64,000 bases of DNA from Lumbricus terrestris. Its lineage: Eukaryota > Annelida > Clitellata > Crassiclitellata > Lumbricidae. Shown here in pieces: positions 12,699-27,129 of the stretch. Numbering within the stretch: the stretch's first letter is position 1; the number at the start of each line of letters is the position of its first letter. The stretch spans positions 466,053-530,052 of the forward strand of contig OX457040.1 in the NCBI GenBank assembly GCA_949752735.1. The letters are read 5' to 3'. A program made the position numbers and the translations under genes. The notes under the pieces were generated by a model. The model was not told the DNA's origin and ran no database searches. It worked only from the letters and a program-made list of their open reading frames with translations.

Positions 12699-13983
12699 GT
12701 AGGTTAGCACCTAAATCGACGGAAGACCTGTGGTAGGTACAGACCCCCTCCGAGCCTCAGTGTTTGGAACGGCATGACAGCTTTACGGTTTGCCTCAGTG
12801 GGGGGGGAGGTGAAGATGAGTTGGTTGGAAGAGCCTGCGTGACCAGTGGCGCCATCTTTTACGAAGCGGTGATAGTAGACGACGTGTAGGTGATGCTCTC
12901 ATCCATCGCGTTGTCAACAGCTGGTGAAGAAGCATACGTGGATGAGATACAGAGGAGGATGCAGGGGCCGGGAAGAGAGAGGCGAGGAGCAAGCGAGAAA
13001 GATAGAAAGAAAGATAGAAAGAGAGACAGACAGATACAGAAACAGACAGAGAGAGAGACATAGACAGAGGCAGAGGCAGAGACAGAGACAGACAGGAGGA
13101 TGTGAGAAAGAGATAGAAAGAATCCAGTCCGTCTGCCTGTCCGTCTGTCTGTCTCTCTCTCTCTCTCTTTCTCACTGTCGCCCTGTGATAGAGAGAGACA
13201 GACAGTCAGTCAGAAGACACAGAATGAGAGTGGCAGAGGCTGGGAAAGAAAGAGATAAAGACGGAATAATTATGGTCGTAGATCCAATACATCACAGCGC
13301 AACATAGAACCGATATGCCTATAGGTCATGGCTGCTGATAATAGAGGCCTAAGCATTATGATGCAGGCCTATAGCTTCCATGCACTGTTGGCCTATACTG
13401 CATCTTGTAGGCCGCCGCTGCCGCCGCCTCTGAGTTGGGTTCCTGGCACTGGAGCGCATACTTCGAACCTGGTTACACTCCAAACAACACCATCAGCAAC
13501 ACCATCAGCAGCAGCAGCAGCAACAACAACAACGGCAACATCAGCAGCAACAACAGCAGCAGCAGCAACATCAGCAGCAACAGTAGTTGCTGTAGCTCGG
13601 ATGGAGATGGTGGCGTGGGCGTTTTAGGCATTCGTAAGGGAGGGACTGATAACGGAGGAAGAGGAACAAGAGGAGAAGGAGGAGGAAAAGAAGAAGAGGT
13701 GAAGGAGGAGGAGGATAGCTGGCTGCTGATGCTGACGTAGTTGATGCTATTGGGCGCTGATCAGCAGCAGCAGCAGCAGCGGTGGATGCAGGCAACGCTG
13801 GTGCACGTTTCTTCTCCATTTCGGACTTAGATAGGTCTAAACTTTTTTGAGTTTAAAAAAATTAAGGATCATCTTCGAATCAACAATACAATCAGTTCAT
13901 CTGCTCTGCTTCGCCCGAGGGAGGCTGGGATTTTTTGCAGAACAGTTTGAAGAAAACGAAGAAGAAATCCTTTGACTCATTTG
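12699..13983. other. Intergenic; purine-rich and CAG/GGA-rich low complexity
   Basis: Contains GACA/GAGA tracts (12990-13100), CT repeats (13147-13170), CAG/CAA triplets (13495-13590) and GGA/GAA purine runs (13640-13715). Short open frames have triplet-biased translations with no domain or clear splice context, so no gene is called. Confidence 0.6.
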
Positions 13984-14152
13984 GTCTCTGGATATAGACC
14001 TATCAGAAGAGGTAAGTCAGTGGGATTCATTTGGTCTCTGTGGGTGTATATATTTATAAGAAGAGGTAAGTCAGTACGATTCATTTAGTCAATGGGAGTG
14101 TACATGTATCTATCAGCAGAGGTAAGTCAGTGTGATTTATCTGGTCTCTTTG

Positions 14153-14156
<4 letters not shown>

Positions 14157-14212
<56 letters not shown>
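14157..14212. repeat. (TA)n microsatellite
   Basis: Pure TA dinucleotides immediately to the left of the 14213-16651 transposon. Its counterpart on the right is the TA tract at 16652-16761. Confidence 0.95.
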
Positions 14213-16763
<2,551 letters not shown>

Positions 16764-16799
16764 AAGAGGTAATTCAGTGTGATTCATTTGGTCTCTGTG

Positions 16800-16843
<44 letters not shown>

Positions 16844-16958
16844 AGAAGAGGTAATTCAGTGTGATTCATTTAGTCAATGTAAGTATACCTATAAGCAGTG
16901 GCTAAAGTGGTTTGGGTGAGCAGAGGAAACGCTGATGAAGAATTTTATTGGAACGCAT

Positions 16959-17104
16959 CATAGGCGCAATCACGTTCAAAAAGTTGGGGGGGACCATAAT
17001 GAATCACGTCCTAAAAGTTGGGGGACCATAATAATAAAGCCAGAGGACCACTCAAAAGTTGGGGGGACGCGTCCCGTGGGTCCCATAGGGTGGTTGCGCC
17101 TATG
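16959..17104. mobile_element. 146-bp hAT-type miniature element with 8-bp target duplication
   Basis: Termini CATAGGCGCAATCAC and GTGGTTGCGCCTATG are inverted repeats with one small difference. Both sides are flanked by GAACGCAT (16951-16958 and 17105-17112), a perfect 8-bp duplication as made by hAT transposases. The interior is mostly three copies of an AAAAGTTGGGGGGACCATAA-like unit. No coding capacity. Confidence 0.8.
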
Positions 17105-17280
17105 GAACGCATGTGTTTCCAGAATTCCATCCTGAATCATGATGAGGAGCAGTGAGAACGCAGTTGCCACGCGTTCCCACCCACTTTAAGCCCTGCCTGT
17201 AAGAACAGGTAGGTCTGAATAGTTTGACTCATTTGGTGTCTGAGGGTAAACATGATTGTATTAGGAAAAGGTAAGTTGAT

Positions 17281-17879
17281 TGGAATGCGAATGGAGACAG
17301 CGGCAGATGTGGACGGATAGAAACAAAGACAAGGGCAGACGCAGTGAGACGCAGTGAGACGGAGGCAGACATATATATAGAGAGAGAGGGATATAGACAG
17401 ATACGTAGAGACCGACCCATCCTGTCATCACAGATGCGGACATCTTTGGTCTTCATCCTCCCTCGATGTATCAGTGGCTTAGGGAAACAACAATATTGTT
17501 GTTTGGCAAGATGCCACCAGATTGCCTACAATGCCTAGCTCGCTGCCAGATATAAATTAACGTTTTAGGGTTTAGAGTTTTTGTCCCAGGTACCATTTAA
17601 CACAGAATACAGCATTGTCAAGAACTCAATGGTTTTTTTATGAAACTGTTTTGAAATTTAATAACCTGTTTATTTCAACCGACAATAAAAGACTAACCAT
17701 ATAATTATAATTATGGGAATGTCATGTAGTGTCTATGTAATAATTATGTCTATTGACTCTATTCAAAGCTAATCTTCACAGCCTAAAATCCCGCCTCGTT
17801 TAGTTTTGGCATACATTCATTCGTAGACTGTAGAGCAGGGAACCAGTCGATCGTTGACTTGATGTGCCTGTGCTTTGGT

Positions 17880-17929
<50 letters not shown>

Positions 17930-18210
17930 GTCTGTCTGTCTGTCTGTCTCTGTCTGTCTGTCTCTCTCTTTCACTTTCTCTCTCTCTCTCTCATCGTTTC
18001 TGCGTTCAATTCCATTCAATCAAATCTGGGATTTGATTTTCGAAGACGACGATGACGAATCCCAGAAGAACAACTATACTCTCACCGACACATGTGTTGA
18101 TAGTAACAGATGCTATACTCTCCCTCCATCATCCTCTCTGTCTCTGTCTCTATGTCTCTCTGTCCCTGTCTCTCTGCATCTCTCTCTTTTGATGATCTCA
18201 CATTCTCTGA

Positions 18211-18304
<94 letters not shown>

Positions 18305-19034
18305 GTGTTCATCTCACATTCTCTGATCTCTATCTATCTTTTTCTTCTTGTAAGACTCGTCTACACATAATTTAATCTTCTCCTCACTCATCTTTTCTAC
18401 CTTCAACCAAAGTATTTCTGACATATATGATATATATATTTATATAAATTATATATTATATATATATTACATAATACATTATATAAATATGTATATATTA
18501 CGCGTATATTCGTTTAATGACGTTGAATGTCAAATCGCAAACCAGTCAGAAGAAGTTTAACTTCAACAGAAGCAGATTCCGTCTGTCCGTCTGTTTGTCC
18601 GACTGAATATGTGTGATTGGAGCACATCACGTGACACATCAATATACATTCGTCTTCATCTGAATGTCGACGCAGAGGTCCAAGCAACGCACATGGTTCA
18701 ACCGGAGGGACCTTCCTTCCTCGACCGCGTAACAACGCTCGCCGCCCCCCACCCACCCAGCCCCACCCTACCTTCCTTCCTTCCCTAAGGATTGTGCAGA
18801 GAGGAGGTGCCAAGCAACGCCTTCTCCATCACTCCCGCTTCTCGACGCCTGACTGCCTGGCTGACTGCCTGACTGACTGCCTGGCTGACTGCCTGGCTGA
18901 CTGCCTGGCTGACTGCCTGGCTGTTTGCATGCGAGCGAACGAGAAGCGGTGGTGATGGTGTTGGTGTGGGGTAGTTCCACGTAGAGTGGACCCTCGTTGA
19001 TTCGATGGCTGCATGCTATGCAATGGCATCTGAA

Positions 19035-19112
<78 letters not shown>

Positions 19113-19680
19113 GGTAGGTTGGACTGTGAGGAAGCGAGATTCTTGGCCACCACCACCAGCATCAGCATCAGCATCAGCAGCATCAGCAGCAGCAGCAGCA
19201 GCAGAAGCAGCAGATGTGGCCAGATTCAAGTCAGAAAATCGGATTTACATTTAGACAAATAATTTATAGTCTAAGTGAAGAAACAGATTCTTCATTATTT
19301 TGACAAACGACGAATATTCGTCTCTGCTTTTGTCTCTTGTCTCTGAGCCTCAGAGATCTGTCCCTTCGTCCCTGTAAATAGCGCTCTATTATATCTGTTT
19401 ATATCGCGCTATTACAGTCCGTTTCTCACTTCGTCCGTTTCTCACTTCGTCCGTTTCTCACTTCGTCCGTTTCTCACTTCGTCCGTTTCTCACTTCGTCC
19501 GTTTTGTTCTTTCAACTGGAATATTCTTTTGGCAACTGTCCGCTAACAGCCGTCGGATTATATGTATGCAAGATTCATGGTAAGTTCATGAACTCATAAG
19601 TTGCTTCTGAACTCTTATAACGCTGCGCATTGGCGTCTATTTGTAAACTGTGTGTGTGTGTGTGTGTGTGTATGTGTGTG

Positions 19681-19713
<33 letters not shown>

Positions 19714-20393
19714 TCGCGAGTGAGTGTGTGCGTGCGTATATTTGCGGATATACAGACAGTTGAATGTCTTATAGCAATGCTGCCACTACTGTCAGTCATT
19801 ACACATTTTTGCCATCAGATAATTATTAACCGCACAGCCGTTGTCTCTGTCTTTGTCTCTGTCTTTATCTCTGGCTGTGTTTCTGTCTCTGTCTTTATCT
19901 CTGCCTGTGTTTCTGTCTCTGTCTGTGTGTCTGTCTCTGTCTCTGTCAGTCTCTCACTCTCGCCTCTCTGTCACAGTCACAGGACATCGATATCTGGTCT
20001 GATACGACGCAGCGCTCGTGAATAAGCAGGTGCCCTTCGCTTGGCTTCAAAGTAGAACCATAGACTACATGTCGAGTTTGATTAATTGTATAAAATTAGT
20101 TCAGGCTCTCAAATCAATCGATTTTATGTGACGTATAATTCTGAGCATTTTATCTCTGTTGGGATTACAACTCGAATTTACTCTTTGTTAATCATCATCA
20201 TGAAGAATATTTTACTTCTTGCGCGTTGTTATCTTTCCTGTTACCTTTCATCCTTGCATGAGGAAGGAGAGACTTCCTGCTATGTGGTTCGACCTATTCG
20301 ACGATTCGAACAGAGATCATCATCTACTATAATAAAGCTGTGGACTCAGATTATCTGTCAAGCAATCAGTGGTCGGTCTTTTACACGATCAAC
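17281..20393. other. Gene-poor stretch dominated by microsatellites
   Basis: No supported gene. It contains CT and TGTC tracts (17881-17995), a CT tract (18213-18300), AT-rich DNA (18420-18500), a 12-bp GACTGCCTGGCT array (18845-18925), a GA tract (19038-19110), CAG/CAT triplets (19150-19215), a 16-bp array (19418-19505), a TG tract (19648-19712) and CTGTCT runs (19838-19960). A short copy of the local LINE tail is at about 20003-20060. Confidence 0.6.
19418..19505. repeat. 16-bp minisatellite, about five copies
   Basis: Unit GTCCGTTTCTCACTTC repeated head to tail almost without change. Confidence 0.9.
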
Positions 20394-20623
20394 CAGCGGC
20401 GCCCCCAGGATTTTTTTCTTGCACGCACAGCCAAGGCCGGAAAAATTTTCGTTGGGGGGCCAAGATGAAAAAAATTTCGTCAGGGTCGCCGAAAAAACTT
20501 ATGACCTTTTTTAGTCATCAGCCTCGAATTTCCCAAAAACATACCTTTTCCATCCGCCGAATTTTTTTAGCCTTTCAGCGCTGTACGCACTTGCGTACGT
20601 GCGTACGCCTGCGGGCGCCGCTG
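20394..20623. mobile_element. 230-bp hAT-type miniature element with perfect 8-bp target duplication
   Basis: Starts CAGCGGCGCCCCCAGG and ends CTGCGGGCGCCGCTG. Flanked by CGATCAAC on both sides (20386-20393 and 20624-20631). The interior carries ATGACCTTTTTTAGTCATC, shared with the elements at 31181 and 53661. Non-coding. Confidence 0.85.
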
Positions 20624-20689
20624 CGATCAACGCAGATATGAAAATTGACGTCAACTGTAAAATCTATATTGGACTTATTTGCTTCAACT

Positions 20690-20830
20690 CATGTATGTTT
20701 GCCGGGGCTAACGAGTAGCAACTCTTCTTTTCAACTCTGCATGTTTGCCGGGGCTAACGAATGACAACAGTTACTCTTCTTTTCAGCTCTACATGTTTGC
20801 GGGGGCTAACGAGTGGCAACTCTTCCTGTT
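20690..20830. repeat. Three-copy minisatellite of about 50-60 bp
   Basis: Three copies of ATGTTTGCCGGGGCTAACGA followed by GCAACTCTTCTTTTCA-like sequence, with small indels between copies. Confidence 0.85.
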
Positions 20831-21384
20831 TCACCAGCAAACTTCCTGCTGATGGACTTTAATTCTTAGCGACTCTGACGTCATACAAGCTAGCGTAGAC
20901 AGCTGTAAAGTCTTAAAATGCGCTTCATAAAGAGTACTTAAAACAGGGGCCAACTAGGAGCTGACAGAAATCTCCGAGATTTCTTAGAGCTGCATATTAT
21001 TCATTCATTCGTTAAAGAATTTATATAGCGCCTCTTCAAGGGAATGATACTCAGAAGTGTGACAGTTCTAACGAGATTATTCCATTCATGCGCTATATAA
21101 ATAATACACGATGGGATCGATTGTTGATGATTTTCGATGTCAGGTCATCAGGTCATCAGGTCATGGGTCATGGATGGGGGGTGAGGCCAGAGGAGGAGAC
21201 AGCCTGGCGTCGGTGTAAATAGGAGGGGAGGGAGGATGTAGACGTTCTTGGAATTTCTTATTCGAGCTTTGACCAAAGACGATGAAATTGTTTCAGGTTT
21301 AGAGAACATCGGACGAGTCATCAGCAGACCATCAATCATTGACGTTGATTAATGAAAAAGGTAGAGAGAGGGCAGAAGGGGGGG

Positions 21385-21494
<110 letters not shown>

Positions 21495-22648
21495 GAGACA
21501 GACAGACAGTGATATGGATGGAGGAAAGAAAAAGGGAAGAATGCAGGTAGAAAGCTAGGCTTCCATCGATCTTTCTTGTCTGTATAATTATGTACCTATA
21601 TCTCCATCTTCCATGCCTGCCTCTCTCCGTTTTCCATGCCTACCTCTCTCCCATTTTCCATGCCTACCTCTCTCCATTCCACTTTCTCTCATTCTTGCAA
21701 TGGACGAAGGAGAGAAACGAATAAGACTCCGAACATTTACCTTTAGTTCCGACAACCACCATCACCACCACCATCACTTCTACCACCATCATGGTGCGCC
21801 ACCACCACTACTTCTACCACACCACCACCCACCACCATCACAATTACCACAACCACTACCACTATAAACCAACCCCACCCATGTACTGAACGCTATCTTG
21901 TGATAGTTGGCTATGTTGGTTATAAAATCTAGTATACATGGAGAGCTGTACAGCTGAACTATAGAGAACCAAATTGCCCAACACGACTATGAGACATTTC
22001 TGCCTTATCTGCAAAATACTTTCAATGCTCTATACATGTAGACTACAGTAGCTCCCACTCTCGCTCCCTGTTTCTCATTTTTCTCTATTCCCTATCTTTC
22101 TCTGTGGCCCTTACACTCTTACATCACTTGCCTTGTTCCACTCTGATCTCTCTTATCCGTTGCGCAAGCCTTCGTGTGTGTATGTGTGTGTGTGTGTCTC
22201 TCGCTCTCGCTCTCTCTCTCTTTCTCTGTATGTCTGTCTGTCTGTCCCTGTTTGCTAGCAGTATACATTGTATGGTTCGTTCTGCGAGATATACATGTAG
22301 GCTAAAGCCAATTAAATAGCAACAGCAGCAACAGCATTAGACTGATTGCAGCCTGAGCTCTGCTTTGCTCTGCTCTACACGACAAAAATACAATTATACG
22401 TTATCTCGTGAATATAACATTAACATAATATGTATAGTTAATAGTTTATATATATATATATGATGTATATGAATAATCTATTATTGGCTCATGTACATGT
22501 ATGCAGACGCATATCAACAAGCTCATGTGCGTAGCGCCTACACAAGATAAATACATGTTTTTATAGTTTTGTTTGGAGAGAAAATTAATGTTCTTCTGTT
22601 ATTGCGCCAAGAAGAAGAAAGGCGGTTGTTGCTCCATCTGCAGTCGCC

Positions 22649-22689
<41 letters not shown>

Positions 22690-23050
22690 CAGCCTCTGCT
22701 TACTGCCAAGTAGAACCGAGGCTTCTGCTGCTGCTGCTGCTGGTGGTACCTCTGCTGTGGTTCCATGGCTTTCCATCAGTTCTGCTGTGATGCTGAAAAG
22801 ACCGCAACTGAATTCATTGTCTTCATAGGAATAGAAATTCCATCGCAGAACAACGTTTCCCTCTTTTACCCATTATAACATATTATCTTCCCATCGACAT
22901 CAACAAATGCATTGTGTATGTGTATGTGTATTGTGTATGTGTATGTGTATGTGTATTGTGTATGTGTATGTGTATGTGTATGTGCATGTGTATTGTGTAT
23001 GTACTATGTATGTAAGAATGTATTTATGTATGAGCATTATTTTGTTACAG

Positions 23051-23171
23051 CACTCGTTCAAGATTTCTACTTAGAGACGTTTCCGACTACAGCACAAACA
23101 CTTACTCGGAATTTCACGCCGAGGTCCACGAGCATCCTTGCGAGTGAAGGACTTGCTTACAGTTCTAATGT
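23051..23171 (-). mobile_element. Fragment of the tRNA-derived SINE family
   Basis: Contains GGAATTTCACGCCGAG and GCGAGTGAAGGACTTG, matching the body of the fuller copy at 42885-43090. The tRNA-like head with A and B boxes is missing here. Confidence 0.55.
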
Positions 23172-23422
23172 GCTGCATGTGCGCATACAATTGCTTACAA
23201 TAATGCTTACAATTGCTTACAATTCTAAATGTGCGCGCGTGTATGCACACGCGTGTGAGTTTTTTTACGCAAAATAACGAGTTTTATATCCCCACATTAT
23301 GTTGAACTAGATGGATATAGTATGCTAATTAACGAGGATCGGTTTTATATGCAAATAAAATAATTGGCTCATGTCTGCTTTGGGATGGACTATTATAACC
23401 ACTGTCGCCTCGTTAAGTCTCC

Positions 23423-23455
<33 letters not shown>

Positions 23456-23787
23456 GCTTTCAACTAGATGTTCTATTCAACTATGAAACCATGTGCCTGT
23501 GCGTGTGTTTGAGTGTGCTTGAGTGTGTGCGTATACGTGTGTGATGGGGAGGGGTGTGTGAATGAGAAAGTAGGTCTAGCATCGTTCGTCTGTGTATTAT
23601 ACACTTGCTTGGTGCGTTTGTGTTCGTACGTCCATGTGTATGTTTGCGTGTTGCTGTATATCGTTGAGTGTGGGTGTTTGTGTGTTTGTGTGTGCTTGGT
23701 TAGGTTGGTGGGAAATAGACAAAAATCCGTAATAATGTGTATGTGTGCGTGTATGCGTGTGGGCGTGTATGCGTGTGTGTGTGTGTA

Positions 23788-23827
<40 letters not shown>

Positions 23828-24628
23828 TGTCTCAGTCTTGTAAACAAACACGCTTCTTCTTCTTCTTTTGATGGTCGACCATCATCATCATCAGCAGCAG
23901 CAGCTGTCTATTTTTAGCTCTAGTCTGGAATTCGTGTCTGCAACGGGTCATGACATCATCCCTCTCCATCTCTCTCTCCATCTCTCTCTCTCTATCTCTT
24001 TCTCTCTCATTGTGTCTCTTTTCGTATCTCTTTGTGTCTCTCTGCTTGTTTGTGGCTGTCCTGCTCTGACGTCTTAAGTGCTGAAGAGAGCCTCCCTCCC
24101 TCCCACAACTGGCGCCTATTCTCCTATTGACAACACGAGACCCTCTTGCATGTGCTAAATGCTCAATTAAGGAGGAAGAGGAAGAAGAACAGGGAAGGAA
24201 ACTTAGGAAGAGGAACAGGGAAGAAGAGGATAAAGGAGATGGTTGGCGGAGGGATAAGGAGTAATGATCCGCTGATATCGACTATACATGTATATAGATA
24301 TCTGATGCTCAAGAGATTAAGCAGATTATTATTTCCACACGTTCTATTTTTACACACGTACCTCACTGACATGTATTATACGACTTTTGATATATGTAGA
24401 TAATGTGAATAAATCTGCTTACACATAAACACATGCACACATACATACATGCACACAGACAGACAGACATAGACACACACAAGCGTACATATACACTTTG
24501 GCTGCAGTGGATTGGATGGATGAAGGATGTATGCGCTAATGCGGCATCTAATGCAGATCTCTGCATTCAATAGAAAAATCGTCTGAATGATCAGAAACAA
24601 AGGATTTAATTTAAACGATTTGCTTTTA

Positions 24629-24780
<152 letters not shown>

Positions 24781-24964
24781 CTCTCTTCTGTTGTCAGTCT
24801 TAGTATCTGTATGGTCCGTCTGCTTGTATTCGTCCGTCAGTCTCTTGTCCGTTCGTCTATTCGTTTGTCAGCAGCTGCTATAATTTATGTTCTATGTACT
24901 TCAGACGAATTTTGAATCCATTAGAACCTTTTTTGTTCTCTTGCTCTGTCTGTCTATCACTCAC

Positions 24965-25112
<148 letters not shown>

Positions 25113-25422
25113 CTTTTTCTCCCTCTCTTCGCCACTTTGTCAGTCTCGATTAGTTCTTGATGAAGGATATGGAAAGTCTTGAATTGTTTCCTGCAAGTTT
25201 GTCTATATCCTGATGCTGCTCTTTAGGTGAAAATATTTCCATGCGGAAAATCCTTCGCACAATAGTTCTGTCTAAGACGAGAGTTCGTGACCAATGAACG
25301 AATGAACAAATTACAATTACATATATTTATAGTACAGTTTCTGTTAGAATTACTTGATTTACATTTAAATATATCGACTGTCATCGTAGGCCTATATATG
25401 CATCTTTCGTGTTGATTTTCAG

Positions 25423-27129
25423 TTGATGTTATCTCATCATCATCACTGACGTCGTCGTCGCAATCATAAATGAGGAAGGAGAAGGGAACGATGGACATGA
25501 CCCTGACGAGGGCAAATGACCTTGACGGGTCAACACAGCTCGATGAAATCCTCAACGAACTTCTGAACGAAGGTTCGACGCCTCCGAAGAAGCCTTGGTC
25601 GGTGGATGGAAAAGGCGGAGGATTGTTCGACCAGCCGAGTGGAAGCATCACGACGCAGAGTGGAAACAGTCGAACGGTGATCAGTTGGCAGACGAGTCAG
25701 GCTGGACCAAAGAAGAAGTCTCTTACCACGACGAAGCACATGAATGTAGATGGAGTTGGAGGAGGAAGAGGTGGTGGTAGCACCACCTGGGGCAGTCAGA
25801 CCCTGAAGTCTGAGGCCAGGAGTTGGAAGACTCATGAGGAGGAGGAGATGGAGAGGGTGAGAGGGACGATTGAGAGGAGGTCGTCAGAGGAGACTGGAGT
25901 GAGGAGAGAGAACGCAATGAGTCCAAGCGCTCTTCACCAGCTGCAGAGGGAAGGAGGAGTAGGAGGAGGAGGAGGAGGAGGGGGAGGGGGTTCGATGCCT
26001 CGTAAGACGGTCAAGACCCCTCCACCTCCCCCCGCCCGTCGTAGGCTGATCAGCGCAGACGAGTTGGGCGTTGGGATGCAGAGTAGCACCTCCTTGGCCA
26101 ACACCAACAGAGCGGCAACACCAACGAAGCGTAGCGATGGTGAGGATGGTCATGCTGCTGCTGGGTTGCGCAGAGATCTGTTGCGGAACTGCGCGTCCGA
26201 TTCTGAAGAGACCCGGTCATGGTTGGATGAGCAGAGGTGGAAGCTGGAGACGAAGAGATCTGGAAAGACGTACCAGCAGCACAGTCGACTGGAGAAGCAG
26301 CTCATCACTGACCTCAAGAGTCACCTTGTATCCGCTGGAAAATACATGGAAGAGACGACTGCGACGCAGAGCGACACAGACGATCATCAGCGGACAATGA
26401 GTCCCACAAGACAACAACAACAACGACAACAGCAGCAGCAGCAACAACAACAACAGCAACAACAACAACAACAGAGGGCTTCTCGGCCAACGACAGTTGC
26501 CCGATTGAATGCATCATCATCGAATGATGACGTCAGTGCAAAGCCACCAACGACGACGACGACGACAAGCAGCCATCTGTCCATGACTTCATCGTTGAGA
26601 CGGGCAGTAGGAGGAGGTCAAGCGGTGACCAGCGACAGCGAGGAGCTCAGTCCAAAGGAGAGGGGGTCAACGCTGACCAGACAGACAGACGCTGGTGCCC
26701 TGCTCTACGGTGGTGGATCATACGACGATGTCGCCAAGGCAACTACCATCGACCTCGACCTTGACCTCATCGGCATCGGCTCAGGGGGGACCCTGCCTCC
26801 CCAGGGAGGGTCTCGAACGGTGACGGCGACGGGCAGAAGAGCAGAACCGGTGAGGTCATTGTCTCTGGGAGACGATCCCAACAGACAGAGGGCGAACTAC
26901 AAGACAAAGGCCTCCTTCTTTGTGTCTGGCATCGAAAGACCTGCATTCTCAACGCATCAGACCAAGTACACGTTCAGCGTCAGTCCCGTTCACTTTGAGG
27001 ACGATTCACTGGGGCGGAACAAGCCACCGGTGCCAGCGCCACCGCCACGCTCCAGTGCACCGACGTCACCTATCATCCCGAAACGAGGAGACAGCAGCCG
27101 AGCAGCTGTTCAAAGATCGCAGAGAAAAT
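25423..27129 (+). CDS. tns: Tensin exon 1 (coding from ATG 25470)
   Basis: The acceptor TTGATTTTCAG ends at 25422. TAA at 25467-25469 is in frame directly before the ATG, making 25423-25469 likely 5' leader. The exon encodes 553 residues: LDEILNEL near the start; a glycine run (about residues 162-176); [10 protein letters not shown], a possible SH3 ligand; a glutamine run from CAA/CAG (about 313-335); and [10 protein letters not shown] near the end. The donor AAAAT/GTAAGAA is strong and leaves phase 1. The composition is that of the disordered tensin middle region. Confidence 0.8.

Noticed and set aside
12795..13740. Possible small exons (12924-13307, 13328-13627, 13435-13740)
   Set aside because: Translations are driven by GACA, CAG and GGA repeats, overlap one another in different frames, and lack recognisable domains or a consistent splice structure.
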